Assembly (NCBI RefSeq): GCF_024166365.1
Contig: NC_064826.1
Coordinates: 20,050,001-20,114,000 of the forward strand
Direction: 5' to 3'
From: Elephas maximus indicus
Lineage: Eukaryota > Chordata > Mammalia > Proboscidea > Elephantidae
DNA: 64,000 nucleotides
How positions within the stretch are numbered: position 1 is the stretch's first letter; every line of letters begins with the position of its first letter. Shown here one piece after another: positions 25,390 to 37,244 of the stretch. The notes beneath the pieces were generated by a model. It did no database searches. It saw nothing but the letters and a program-made list of their open reading frames with translations, and was not told where the DNA came from. A program made the translations under genes and the position numbers.

Positions 25390-25762
25390 TCATAAAGAGA
25401 AGTGAAGTTCTGAGACATGCTACAACATGGATGAACCTTGAAAACATTACGCTGAGTGAAAGAAGCCAGACACAAAGGACAATATTGTACGACCCCACTT
25501 AGGAGAAATTCTTACGTCTAGAACATAGAGACCAAAGTTTATTAGTGATTACCACTAATCACTAATCGGGGAGGGGAGGGTGGGGCGTGATTACTTAAGG
25601 GTGCTGAGTTTCTCTTTGGGGTGATAAAAGATTTGGAAATGGATAGTGGTGATGGTTGCACAATGTGATGAACATGATTAATGTCACTGAATTGTACATA
25701 CAAAAATGGTTGAAACGGCAAATGTCTTGTTATATATATTTTAACCACAATAAAGAAAAACA
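25390..25762 (+). mobile_element. L1 3' end, plus
   Basis: CATGGATGAACCTTGAAAAC and CAATATTGTACGACCCCACT are L1 ORF2-end/3' UTR wording; it ends at CACAATAAAGAAAAA. Confidence 0.7.
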
Positions 25763-25779
25763 CTGCATGCAAACAGCAT

Positions 25780-26990
25780 TGGCTTTTCCGACTGCTCCAG
25801 CTTGTAGTTGAGATTTTTTTCCTTCTGTGTCCCACCTCAGGAAAACTGAGAAGTGGTCTTGGGGACGAAACAGTTGGGTTGTCCCATTTTACAATGATCG
25901 CACAGCCGCAAGAGGGCGTGCGAGCGCGCTGTGGTCGTGGGTGCTGGTCAGAGCCCTGCCTGGAGGTCTGGCTGAGACCGTGTGGCTGGCTGAGGAGTGG
26001 TAGTTTTTTCCTCTCAGTTTGTTCGTTTTTCCCATCAGGCTGACTCTGGTGCCAGGACATTGACTTCATCTGACAGTCCCCTGGCCCCACCACCTCTTGG
26101 ATTAGACTCTTCTTGCAGCCTCTGGCAGGCCTGTCCTACTGCCCTTTAGGGGGTTAGGGAAAGGTCATATGGCAGCCTGAGGAGGGCTGGCCTGGCACTG
26201 GTCTGGTGCCCTCTCCCACAGAGCCTCCCCCAGGAGTCTGTGTCCCTGGGTATGAGGTGGGTACAGAGGCTCCGGAGGACATCCCAGCTGGACACACAGT
26301 GCCAAAGACTCACCCTGAGGGCACTGGAGCGGGGTTGGGGACAGCACACAGGATGGAGGTTGGAGCAGGAAGGACGAGCAAGGACAGATGACTGTGCTCC
26401 CAGGGAGCCAGGGCAGGCAGGCAGGCGCCAGATGGGCATGCTTCTCTCCCGGGGCGGACAAGGGCATGTGAGCAAGCTGGAGAAGGCACGCGTCTGATCC
26501 CCTGAGCAGCACGTGTGCCCTGGCTCCCTTGGGTGTGGACTGCATGCCAGCCCCTAGCTGGCACCAGGGCCCCACTAGGCAGGGTGGGACCCAGGGGTCT
26601 AATGACCACCTGCTCTTGGCTAGAGTCCAGATTCAGCTGGTGGCCCTGGGCCCAACCGCATACCTTCTTAGCAGGGCCTCCCACCTCCCCCCATCCTTCC
26701 CCTCTTGGCCCTTATTCCTCCCCCACCTCCATGTCCCTGCCCCATCCTTTCACCACAGCCTCTCTAGAGAATTTGGTCTCCCTCCAGCACTGTCCTTGCC
26801 TGTGGGGCCCAGCCACCATGGCCCTGGAGCATGTAGTGGGGTAGGAGCTCCAGCACAGGGCTGGGTCTCCATCCCAAAGGAGGAAGGAGGCCTCTTCTTC
26901 ATTCAAACAGTGCTGCCCTGCCAGCAACCCCCAAAGGCAGGGTGGTCACACCTCACGTGGCTGCCTTGCCCTCTGGTGACTTCTAGGCTG
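25780..26990. other. GC-rich intergenic sequence
   Basis: No repeat or gene recognised. Several overlapping frames of 100-183 codons on both strands are expected from the GC content and have no domain. A CTCF-like site lies at 25906-25918. Confidence 0.5.
25906..25918 (+). promoter_or_regulatory. candidate CTCF site
   Basis: CCGCAAGAGGGCG fits the CTCF core with one mismatch. Single motif by eye only. Confidence 0.25.
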
Positions 26991-26999
26991 GGTTGGGGT

Positions 27000-27200
27000 T
27001 TTCCCTGGGTGGTGCAAGCAGGTAACATGCTCAGCCACTAACTGGAAAGTTGGAGGTTCAAGTGCACCCAGAGGCGCTTCGGAAGAAAGGCCTGGTGATC
27101 TACTTCTGAAAAATCAGCCATCAAGAGCCCCGTGAAGCCCAGTTCTGTTCTGACACACAGAGGGACGCCGTGAGTTGTCGACTCAACGGCCACTGCTGGC
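27000..27200 (+). repeat. AfroSINE, plus, diverged
   Basis: Starts CCCTGGGTGGTGCAAGCAGG and ends near GAGTTGTCGACTCAACGGCC. The middle carries the ACCCAGAGGCGC variant. Confidence 0.85.
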
Positions 27201-28082
27201 GGTGGTGGCGGTACCACGGCTGCAAGGGTACGAGCCGTTCACCGAGCTGTCAGGGCCCCTCCCCCTGCGGCCTGGCCACCAGCCCCTTCCTCCTCCTCCA
27301 CGGGAGCCTTTGTTGGCATGTTTGCCAGGAGCTGTGGCCTTTGCGGAGGGCGTGAGCGGATCCTGCAAGGGGTGAGTGACAGAGGAGGAGACGGGCGGAG
27401 CAGAGAGCGCCACTGAGGGGAGGAAGCCTGAGACAGTACACGGGCCGGCCCGGCCCTTCTCTGGAGCTGTGGGAGGCCAGCTTGGGGCCCCGGGAGGAGA
27501 CTCCCTTCCTCGGTTCTGCCCTGCGCAGAGGCTGTGGTGACACGTGCCTGGGACGGGTGGAAATAATGGCCTCTCCTCCTCCTGGTCCCTATGGCTACTC
27601 CAGCGCCAGCTCCAGACTTCTCTGAGCTACTCTGGATCCGGAGGCTACTATGGGTGCCAAGTGCTGTATGTTAGTCATCCACTGTGTGCCAGCACCCTGG
27701 AGAAGGAGGGAGTTCACACTCCTATGGTGGTCACTTACCTTAGCCCTCTCCTTCTAGAAGCTTCTCTGCCCTAGAAGGGGGAGCACTATGGGGGGGGCCA
27801 AGGGGCAAGTGTTCAGGAAGCTGGAGGCCACTCCTCTCCTTGGCCAGCCCCTAGGCGAGAGAAGAGCCAGTCCAGTCTCACCCTGGTCTCTGCCCCTCCC
27901 GACCGCCACACTGGGCCTCGGAGGTAGGAGTCGGGGAGCCAGCACCTCGGTGTCCTCTCCCTGCCCACCCTCATCAGTCAGTGGATTTACTGAACACTTC
28001 ACATGCTCAGGCAGGCCCCTGGCTGCCTTCATCTCTGGCCCATCGCATTCCTTCCCTGTATCCGTTTTCTCCATCTGTGATC
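27201..28082. other. GC-rich intergenic sequence
   Basis: No repeat or gene recognised. Open frames of up to 117 codons lack any known domain. Confidence 0.5.
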
Positions 28083-28093
28083 AATACAACTCA

Positions 28094-28262
28094 AAAAAAA
28101 AAAATCAAACCCATTGCCATCGAGTCGATTCCAACTCATAGTGGCCCTACAAGACAGAGCAGAACTGCCCCGTAGAGTTTCCAAGGAGCACCTGGTGGAT
28201 TCAAACTGCTGACCTTTTGGTTGATAGCTGTAGCTCTTAACCACTATGCCACCAGGGTTTCC
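28094..28262 (-). repeat. AfroSINE, minus, well preserved
   Basis: Starts with an A-run and CCATTGCCATCGAGTCGATT, ends CCACTATGCCACCAGGGTTT. Flanked by CAATACAACTCA (28082-28093) and CAGTACAACTCA (28263-28274). Confidence 0.95.
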
Positions 28263-28424
28263 CAGTACAACTCAGCAGAGGTGAAAGGACCTAGAACAGC
28301 AGTGCCGGGAAAGGCCCAGAAGCCAGGGGCCACACCTTCCTCCAAAGCTCATCTCTAACGGCAGCCATGGGCAGAATGAGCTGTTGCCTGACCCTGCCTC
28401 TCCCTACCTCACTGTGTGGGTGGC

Positions 28425-28865
28425 TAGTGTGGCTTGAATCGTGTCCCTTAAAAATCTAAGTCCTAACCCCCGGTACCTGTGAATATAACCCTGTTTGGAA
28501 AGAGGGTCTTGGAAGATGCAATCAGTTAACATGAGGTCATACTGGGGCAGGGTGGGTCCTGATCCCATCTGAGTGGTGGCCTCATACAAGAGGAAGAGAC
28601 AGGGAAGACAGTCATGTGAAGACAGGCAGAGACGGGGTTTAGCTGCAGCTACAAGCCAAGCTATGTCAGGGACCACTGGCTGTCACAGGAAGCAAGAAGG
28701 GCATGGAAGAGATTCTCCCTCTGAGCCCTCAGAAGAAGCCAACCCACCAATACTCTGATCCCTAGGTGAAGCCTCCAGAACTGTGAGACAATACATTTCC
28801 GTTCTTACAAGCCGCCCTGTGTGTGGTGCTTTGTTACAGCAGCCCTGGGACACTAATGCAGGGAC
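28425..28865 (+). mobile_element. MaLR-like solitary LTR
   Basis: Wording such as TCCTAACCCCCGGTACCTGT, CCTGTTTGGAAAGAGGGTCT and CTCCAGAACTGTGAGACAAT belongs to a common mammal-wide LTR of the MaLR type. It has no coding content. The exact subfamily is not resolved. Confidence 0.6.
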
Positions 28866-28916
28866 AAACTGGCTCCACCTGAAGACCGTGGCCCAGCCAG
28901 GGGTGATGGACTCCTG

Positions 28917-29376
28917 TATGTTTGGGGCATGTATGTGACGTGTGAGTATGTGATGTGGTTCATGCATGTTGTGTGGGGCATGCATGTGAGGTGGTGTGGA
29001 GTGTGTGTACGTGCTGTGTGTATATGTTATGGTATGTGTGTATATTGTGCGGTATGTGTGTATGTTGTGTGGTGTGTGTGTATTTTTTTGTGTGGTGTGG
29101 GTATGTGATGTGTGTCTATGTGGTGTGTGTCTATGTGTGTTGTGGTGTGTGTGTATGTGGTGTGTGGCGTGGTATGTATGTATGTTGTATGGTGTATGTA
29201 TATGCCCTGTGTGTATATGTGTTATGTGTGTATGTTATGTGGTGTGTGTATGTGATATGGTGTGTGTGTGTATGTGCTGTGTATATATGTGTTATGTGTG
29301 TGTATGTGGTGTGGTATGTATGTATGTTGTGTGGTGTATGTGTGTTGTGGTGTGTGTGTGTGGTGTGTGTGTGGTG
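28917..29376 (+). repeat. degenerate TG-rich microsatellite
   Basis: About 460 bp of irregular TGTG, TATG and TGGTG units, with periods near 10-20 bp. Cys/Val-rich frames of 131-141 codons run through it and are artefacts of the repeat. Confidence 0.9.
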
Positions 29377-29487
29377 CTGAGGTGGGGCTGACCTGTGGAG
29401 GAGTCTTAAACAATGGACAAGATGAGCATCCCTTATTTACTTTACCCTCCTGGAGTCGCTAGAGGGAAGGGCCCAGGTTTGAGTCCT

Positions 29488-29676
29488 AAAGCACGATTCT
29501 CAAAGCACGCTTTGCAGACTCACAACAGAACCATCTGTGGAGTTTGTTGAAAATGCAGATTTGGGCCCACTGACTTACTGAGTCAGAACCTCGAGGGCTG
29601 GGCCCCCTAGTCTGCATTTGTAACTAGGTCTTTGGGTAATTCTTCAGCACACTCAAGTATGAGCACCATGGAACCA
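29488..29676. mobile_element. hAT-Charlie-type (MER5-like) element
   Basis: GATTCTCAAAGCACGCTTTG, CTGAGTCAGAACCTCGAGGG and the reverse-oriented half show the palindrome-like MER5 structure. Confidence 0.6.
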
Positions 29677-29698
29677 GTCGAGTGAGTCAACATGCACA

Positions 29699-31117
29699 TC
29701 CCCTGTGTGGATCACCATGTACACAGTCTTCATTAGTACTTCCACACCCCCCATGGTTCACCATGTATGGCCTTCATTAGTATACTTCCCCACCCCACAT
29801 GGTCCACCATGTAGAGTCTTCATTAGTACTTCCATATGCCCCATGGTTCACTATGTATACAGTCTTCATTAGTACTTCCATATCCCCCATGGTCCACCAA
29901 GTACAGTCTTCATTAGTACTTCCACACCCCCATGGTTCACCATGTGTACAGTCTTCATTAGTATTTCCATATCCCCCATGGTTCACCATGTGCACAGTCT
30001 TCATTAGTACTCCCACATCCCCCATGGTTCACCATGTATACTGTCTTCATTAGTACTTCCACATCCCCCATGGTCCACCATGTACAGTCTTCATTAGTAC
30101 TTCCACACCCCCCATGGTTCACCATGTGTACAGTCTTCATTAGTACTTCCACATCCCCCATGGTTCACCATGTACAGTCTTCTTTAGTACTTCCACATCC
30201 CCCATGGTTCACCATGTATACAGTTTTCATTAGTACTTCCATACACCCCCATGGTTCACCATGTGTACATTCTTCATCAGTACTTCCATATATCCCATGG
30301 TTCACCATGTGCACAGTCTTCATTAGTACTCCCACATCCCCCATGGTTCACCATGTATACTGTCTTCATTAGTACTTCCACATCCCCCATGGTCCACCAT
30401 GTACAGTCTTCATTAGTACTTCCACACCCCCCATGGTTCACCATGTGTACAGTCTTCATTAGTACTTCCACACTCCCCATGGTTCACCATGTGTACAGTC
30501 TTCATTAGTACTTCCACATCCCCCATGGTTCACCATGTACAGTCTTCATTAGTACTTCCACACCCCCCATGGTTCACCATGTGTACAGTCTTCATTAGTA
30601 CTTCCATACACTCCGTGGTGCACCATGTATACTGTCTTCATTAGTACTTCCATACACCCCATGGTTCACCATGTACAGTCTTCTTTAGTACTTCCACACC
30701 CCCCATGGTTCACCATGTAGAGTCCTCATTAGTACTTTCATACACCCCATATGGATTACAGAGTACACAGTCTTCATTAGTACTTCAATACCCCCCATAG
30801 TTCACCATGTACAGTCTTCATTAGTACTTCCATATACCCCCGTGGTTCACTGTGTACATGGTCTTCATGAGTACTTCCATATCCCCCCCATATGGATCGC
30901 CATGTACACAATCTTCATTAGTACTTCCATACACACCATATGGATCACAGTGTACACAGTCTTCATTAGTACTTTCATAGCCCCCATAAGGATCGGTCTT
31001 CATTAGTACTTCCATATCCAACCACCCCCACTTATGGATCATCATGTACACAGGTTTCATCAGTACCTCCATACCCGACCCCCATGTATGGATCACCATG
31101 TACACAGTTTTCATTAG
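29699..31117. repeat. 46-bp minisatellite, about 31 copies
   Basis: The unit is CACCATGTACACAGTCTTCA plus TTAGTACTTCCACATCCCCC plus ATGGTT, with variants of 43-50 bp. Later units (after about 30740) carry ATATGGATCAC instead of ATGGTTCAC, as does the first unit. Open frames of 60-112 codons exist on both strands because the unit has few stops; they are not genes. Confidence 0.95.
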
Positions 31118-31449
31118 CTCATCCTAGTGCATATTTCCTGGTAAGGGGCCCATTTGTATGCTTGGCAGCAAAAATCCCCCAGGGATCACAGTCATCCTCG
31201 CCATTCGAGTATTCTTGAACTTTTAATGCCACCTCCGGCAAAGCCCTCTGCCTCGTCACACTGCCCTTTTGAGTCCTCATGGTTTGTGTACCATAATATC
31301 CACTGTAGCTGGGCTTGGGTTGTTCTCAGGTCATTTTGTGGATAGACTGGTGTTTCCCAACCATTTTGTAATATCCTTGGGGCCAGACATGTTTCCTGTT
31401 TCTTCTTGTCTCCTTCTTGCTCCCCAGGGTCTAATGCAGGGCTCTATAC

Positions 31450-31670
31450 TCCAACCAACCAACCAGCCTTCAGCTGCCATCTAGTCCACTCTGGCTCATG
31501 GCAACTCCATGTGTGTCAGTGTAGAACTGTGTTCCATAGGGTTTTCAATGGCTGATTCTGGAAATAGATTGCCAGGCCTTTCTTCTAAGGTACCTCTGGC
31601 TGGACTTGAACCTCCAACCTTTGGGAGAGCAGCTGAAGGTGTGAACCATTTGCCACACCCAAGGACTCCA
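31450..31670 (-). repeat. AfroSINE, minus
   Basis: Contains CCATGTGTGTCAGTGTAGAA and CCATAGGGTTTTCAATGGCT; flanked by GGGCTCTATAC (31439-31449) and GGGCTCTGTAC (31671-31681). Confidence 0.9.
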
Positions 31671-32160
31671 GGGCTCTGTACACAGCAAGCTACACTGCTT
31701 GCTGGAATAAAGTCACAACACCTCAGGGAAGTTCTTGAGAGACTCAGAGCCCTGTGGGAATTCTTCTCTGCAGTGGCCCACATACCTGTGCTGCCTCTTC
31801 ACCACACCTTGCTGGGCCGCCTGCCTCTCCTGCATGTCTGCACGTCTGGCCCACCATCCTCAGTCCCGTTAGATAGGTGAAGCTAAGGATGGAAACTGGG
31901 CTCCTGGCTGACCTAAGGCAGATGTGGCCACAACTGAGGCAGGTGACCGGCAGGTGGGAGTGCCACCCTACACCTGCTGGGCTGAGAGCCAGGTTGGGTA
32001 AGCCCGGGCACCTCGCCTGGTCTCCGCACCATCCCTTCCCAGCCCTACCCGCTACTGCTTCCTTTTCAGCCCAGCAGAGTTGGTGGGCCTTCCGGAGCTC
32101 TTTCACTGAGAGCTAAAGCTGCGCCTCACAGTTATCCTGGGCAGCAGTGCCCGGTCCCTC
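31671..32160. other. intergenic, unassigned
   Basis: Moderately GC-rich, with frames of up to 123 codons lacking any recognisable domain. Confidence 0.5.
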
Positions 32161-32164
32161 CACC

Positions 32165-32560
32165 CCCGGCCCCCAGCCCCTGGTAACCTCTATTCTATGT
32201 TCTATCTGTATGAATTTATCTATTCTAGACATTTCTTTTTTTTTTATTAGACATTTCACATGAGTGAGATCACACAGTATCTGTCCTTTTGTGTCTGGCT
32301 TCTTTCACTCAGCACATGTTTTCAAGGTTCAGCCTTGTCCTAGCATGTATCAGAACTTCCTTTGATGGCTGTATAATACTCCTTTGTACATCTGTGTTAC
32401 GTTTGTATGTCTGTATTACATTTGTTTATCCATTCATCTGTTGACAGACACTTGGGTTGTTTCCACCTTTTGGCTACCATGAATAATGCTGCAGCGGACG
32501 TTGGTAGACAAGTTTCTGAGTCCTTGAGTTCAAATCTTTTAGGGATATAGGAGTGTCCTC
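32165..32560 (-). mobile_element. L1 3' end, minus
   Basis: In reverse this is the L1 ORF2-end/3' UTR wording (TTTGATGGCTGTATAATACT, GTTTATCCATTCATCTGTTG). Confidence 0.75.
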
Positions 32561-33529
32561 ACAACATTTTAGAGAAGGGCAAGGCCTGGAAGGTCACATT
32601 CTAATTAAGCAGATTAACTGAGACCAAACCCCTGCACTGTTTCTCTGTTCTTTACAGCCACAGAGGGGATGGACGCAGTGGTTGTGTGACTAAAACGTCC
32701 AGGCCGGCCTGGTCCAGGTACCCTACACCCTCCAGGCTCCTCCGTGGAGCTGGCTTGTCCTGGACAGGGCAGCCCTCCCCAGGGCGAGGCCATGTGGCCC
32801 CAGTGGCTCCAGGTTCCAGGCCTATCAGGTTAGCAACCTCAAGAGAAAGAATCTGACTCTTTTTTCTTCTAATTCTTTAAGAGAAATTTGGACAATAACA
32901 GAGAATACTAATGTACCTGTTACCTAGATTTGTCATAGCTTTACATTCTGCCCTGAACCTGTTAAAAAAAAAAAAAAATTTTTTTTTTAATAAAAAAATA
33001 CAGTAACATTGAGAACATCACCACCCTAGTCTTGACTTTTCCACCGTTCCCCCACTGGGGACAGAGCCTCACCCTGACATGTGGATGGACGGATTCAGTA
33101 TGGACAGATGGAATCAAATGTGGACAGATGGACTCTGTGCTGTGTTGTCAGAGCCGTGAGGACTGTGTTTATAACCAGCCTTGAGTGCTTGGGTTTTGTT
33201 CTGTCTCGAAGCTTGAGTGGGTGATTTCCCGAGCAGATTGCAATTCACACCTGGGCCTCGATCAGAGCAGTCTGGTTGGACCCCTTTTCCAGGTGTCACA
33301 GGCCAACTCAGTGCGTGGCATGTTAGCCCCCTCCCTGGCCAGCCTCCACCCCAGCGAGTGTGGACAAGCCCCCACCAGCCCCATCCACAGACTGTTTGTG
33401 AGACTTGGAACCCCAAAGAGCTTTTTGCTTTTTTCCTGTCTCTGTGCCACCCACACCAGACATTCCACTGGGAAAATTCTAACTAGAAATCTCTCAAGAT
33501 CGATGGCCCAAAACATACTTATTTATGTG
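32561..33529. other. intergenic, unassigned
   Basis: Contains an A/T run at 32960-32998 and short imperfect TGGACAGATGGA repeats near 33080-33130. No gene signal. Confidence 0.5.
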
Positions 33530-33900
33530 TGACACAGCCATTTTTATACCTTTTAGAGTCCCTTTTTTGCATTGCCGACTCCAGAAAAGCTAATTAATTA
33601 TTTCGGACACCACTGTTAAATTGACATCATGATTAATCTGATGATCCTTTTTATGAAATTACCTCTGAAATGCTAACTTTTTACCTTTTGAAGCTCGCTG
33701 CGTAAATGACTCTGCCGCTTACAGCGTTCCAGCCTTGGGCTCTGTAAATCTTAATGGCAGTGTTTTGTTTTGCCAAAAGCAATAAAGGCTGTTCTGAAAT
33801 TTTCTGGTCAATCGGAAAGAGGCAGGCAGGCAAGCAAGCAGGAAATTGATGGTGACTCATGCTGCAAGTGGGTGTTTTGACTGACACGGAATTGCTAGAA
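33530..33900. promoter_or_regulatory. candidate conserved non-coding element
   Basis: An AT-rich, repeat-free island inside GC-rich DNA, with homeodomain-type cores such as GCTAATTAATTATTTC (about 33589-33604) and ATGATTAATCTGATGATCC. The composition is typical of developmental enhancers. No coding frame of note. Inference only. Confidence 0.3.
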
Positions 33901-34021
33901 CCCATTGTTGGCAATTAGGTACAGCAGACTTTGCACCAATGTGAGAAACAGCAAAACCTTGTGAAGCAGATGGACATAGAACCAGCTCTGGTCATTTCAC
34001 AAGTTTTATTTTGCAGAGAGA

Positions 34022-34224
34022 GTGATGGTGTCAACAGTTAACTCCTTGGCTGCTAACGTAAAGGCTGGCAGTTCAAGTTCCACCCAGAGGCACCTCAGAA
34101 GAAAAGCTTGGTAATCTACTTCCAAAAAGTCAACCATTGAAAATCCTGTGGAACACAGTTCTACTCCGACACACGTAGGGTCACCGTGAGTTGGAATTGA
34201 CTGGTTGGCAACTGGTTTTATTCG
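34022..34224 (+). repeat. AfroSINE, plus, diverged
   Basis: Body TTGGCTGCTAACGTAAAGGC, ACCCAGAGGCACCTCAGAAG and the tail GGGTCACCGTGAGTTGGAAT. Confidence 0.88.
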
Positions 34225-34789
34225 GTGAGGGATGAGAGTGCTAAGAGGAGAAGGTGGTGGGATGGATGCTCTGAAGGGACAGATGTCTTAGAGAATGCTG
34301 GGAACTTGACATGGAGACCTCCTGCCTCCAGGTTCTGATGCCCCTGGTCTTAGGATGGGTGGATCTTGATAACAGGTAGAACAACAGCGCACCTGGCAGT
34401 GTCCTCCCCACCCCCTGGCCTACCACACTGCCATGCCCAGTGCAGGGAAGGAGCAGAGCAGTCCTGAGGTTGGAAGCCACCTGGATGGCCTCTGACACTC
34501 TCTCTGATTGTGGACCCTCTAATGGCAGATGACCTCAGCCTGAGTGTGACACAAATTGAGGGGGGGCTCTGCTGGCTGACCCCAAAGAGCCCCAGAAATA
34601 TGAGGTGTTCCAAGCCCCCAGCTGCCATCCTGCTTCTTTCTTCATTCTCTGCACTGGTCCTGGGCCACACCACCACTCTTCCCTGGCAGGTTGCTCAGAA
34701 CCTTACTGAAATGGGTCCTGCTAAGCTAATGGGTGCTACGCTGGACTCCACCCTCCACCATGGAGCTAACTCTACAGTGGTGGTTGCCG

Positions 34790-34960
34790 CCCTGGCTGCA
34801 CCTGGGAAGCATCCAAAAAAATGCCAGGGCCCCACTCAGACCAACTAAATCAGAATCTCCAGAGTTGGGAGATTCTCATTTCGTTGGTCTGTAGTTTTTA
34901 AAACTTCCCAGGTGATTCTCATACGCAGCATTAGCAACGCTTCTCAGCCATTAACGCTCA
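34790..34960. mobile_element. hAT-Charlie-type (MER5A-like) element
   Basis: ACTAAATCAGAATCTCCAGA and AACTTCCCAGGTGATTCTCA are the two arms of the MER5A-like palindrome. Confidence 0.7.
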
Positions 34961-35182
34961 TACGAATCACTGGGGCGTCTTGTTAAAGCGGACTCGCACT
35001 AGCGTTCCTTCTTGACAAGCTGCCGGGTGAGGCCGATGAAGCTGGCGTGGGGATCTCATGTTGAGAGACTGTGAGGCCTTTTCCTGATCAAGAAAAGCAG
35101 GACCCTGGCTGGAAGGTATGCGGGCTGCTCTGATGGGCCCTGCTGGCCTGCGTCCCCTCCTTCCCCAAGAGGCCTTCCAGGA

Positions 35183-35268
35183 TGAAACCAAAAAACCAAA
35201 CCAAACTTGTTGCCGACTCATGGTGCCCCATGTGCTACAAAGTAGAACTGCTCCCTAGGGTTTACAGC
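35183..35268 (-). repeat. AfroSINE 3' fragment, minus
   Basis: ACCAAACCAAACTTGTTGCC then GACTCATGGTGCCCCATGTG and a shortened end. Confidence 0.8.
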
Positions 35269-35884
35269 AGCCTGAATCTCCATCAGAACTTGATGGGGTT
35301 TGTGGAGCTGGGCTGGGAGAGATTAAGGCTGAAAACTCCAGGTTGGCAAGGGTACACCCTCTTCCAGAGGAACCCTGGTTGCAGGTGTCTCCCTCCACCA
35401 AGGAGCTGTGTGGTTTTAAGGTGGTCCCTTCCCCGTCCCTGCATCTCTTCCCAACGCGCCAAGCTGAGTCTCTCAGTGGCTGAGGCCTCCTCACACGTCC
35501 CGTTTGGGCTTGGAGCCCACAGCGAGTCACTGCATGCCGCTGACCCTGGCACAGGGTCGGGTGGGGAGCTCACCTCGGCCGTTGTACTCCACCCTGCTTT
35601 CCCCAGGGTGCAGGCTCCTGGGTATCAGGGTGATTTGGGTCCCTCCAATCCCGCCACAAAGGCTGTTATGCAGAAGGTATCATAGAGCCTGGCGGGGCCA
35701 CCAGGCCTGGTGGAACGATCAGTGTGCACCTTCGCTTCTTTTCATTAAGCTAGTTGTTTTTCTTTTTAACAAGAACCCCTGTGTGTCTTACCACTTTGCC
35801 AGCCTCTTGACAGAAACACATCCCTTGCTTGCTCTGAGGAGGCAAAGGACACACCCACGGGATGTGTGGCCCCGTCCATCCAGT
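35269..35884. other. intergenic, unassigned
   Basis: No repeat or gene recognised. The 167-codon plus frame (35182-35685) begins inside the SINE and has no domain. Confidence 0.5.
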
Positions 35885-36385
35885 GTATAGTGAGCACCTA
35901 CCACGAAGAGCTACCGCTAGAACTAGGACTAGAGGAGAAGATCCCTGTCCTCAGTACTTCCGTCCACCATCCTAATGACAGAAGTTAGGCAATAAACACC
36001 CTAAATGTGATGTGAGATGGTGTTACATTCCTTAGGAAGAACCCAGGGTGTGCTTGGTGTGTGTGTGTGTGTGTGTGCAATTTTAAATAGAGGGACCACG
36101 GAAGGCCTTGCTGCCTCCTCACCTCCCCCTAGGCCTGGCTCAGCCTGGTTGAGAAGCCAACATTTGAATAAGGACCAAAGGAGGTGAGGGATAGAGCTGT
36201 GTAAATCCCGGGGAACAGCATTCCAGGCAGAGGGAACAGCCAGTGCAGAGGCCCTGAGGTGGAAGTATGCCTGGCTGCCCAAGGAAAGCAAGGAGGCCAC
36301 CGTGGCTGCAACAGAAGGACAAGGGAGAGTGGAAGCATTAAGGTCAGAGAAGCCTGAGGGCCATGGGAAGAGCTGAGTAAACTTG
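35885..36385 (+). repeat. ancient mammalian repeat with embedded (GT)n
   Basis: ACAGCATTCCAGGCAGAGGG and GTGCAGAGGCCCTGAGGTGG mark a common mammal-wide family (see also 21965-23310). A (GT)10 tract lies at 36058-36077. Confidence 0.5.
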
Positions 36386-37244
36386 GCATTTCTAGGGTTT
36401 AATAAGGGAAAAGCAGGTCTGTTTGCTTCAATCCTGTTTCTCCTTCCCTCCTCCCAAACCCAATCCCCAGTTCTCTGTCCTGAGGGTGTCTCCCAGGCAA
36501 CCACAAGCACCAGCAGGACCCAGGTGTGGGTTCTCTATGTGGCCAGGAAATTGAGGTTAGGTACCTCCACTCAGCCCCTACGGGCATCCCTCAGTCCTTC
36601 TGCATTGCCGGGGCAGAGCAGTAAAGCTGTCCCCTCTTTCTGTCCCAGGATTCCTCCCACCCCAGGCCACAGAGAGCTGGATAGTGGGAGAAAGTCCCTG
36701 CCCCCAGTTGCCAGGCTGATGCCTAGATGGAACGAGTTCCTGATGAATCTAAGACAAAGCCTTGAAAGCTGAAGAGGTTTCTGAGCCCTCACATTCCTGA
36801 GAGAAAGATGCTCCCAGACGGTGGAGGGTCACAGACCAGGGAGGGCTGCAGTCCGCAGCTGGGGGGCACCATGGTGACAAATGGGCAAGCTGGGTCCCTG
36901 GGGGAGAGCAGACACCCACTCCAAATCCTCTGCAGCACTTATTCTGCACCGCACACAGGTGTCTGCCTTGCAGGGCAGTGAGACAAGAAGGAGGGAGACT
37001 CAGAGGGGGTGGCGGCCCCCCAGCCCACTCCTCCAGGTGTGCCTGGCCCCCCCCAGGTGGAAAAGTAGACTCTGTTTCTGAGGAAAACTCTCTGTGGCAT
37101 CTGGGTTCTGTGCTCTGAGCCCAACTTCTGCGGTTGCTCCTTGGCTGAGCTGCCCCACAGAAGGGTTTCTGGAATGGCCCAGCCAGGTGAGAGCTCGGGG
37201 GAAGCTCTAAGGGTCCCGGCATCTGTTTCCAGCTTCCTGGGTGT
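36386..37244. other. GC-rich intergenic sequence
   Basis: No repeat, RNA gene or coding domain recognised. Frames of 129 and 169 codons appear to be chance. Confidence 0.5.

Noticed and set aside
26529..27041. 170-codon plus frame in GC-rich intergenic DNA
   Set aside because: No recognisable domain, overlapping frames on both strands, and it runs into an AfroSINE.
28094..28262. tRNA-like sequence with A- and B-box resemblance
   Set aside because: It is the tRNA-derived head of AfroSINE; no intact cloverleaf was seen, so no tRNA gene is called.
28955..29391. Cys/Val-rich 141- and 131-codon frames
   Set aside because: They are translations of a TG-rich microsatellite.
29699..31117. Regularly spaced repeat units that look at first like a CRISPR array or a repeat protein gene
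   Set aside because: There are no spacers: the units run head to tail. The unit length is not a multiple of three and frames are open on both strands, so no protein is implied. The setting is a vertebrate chromosome.
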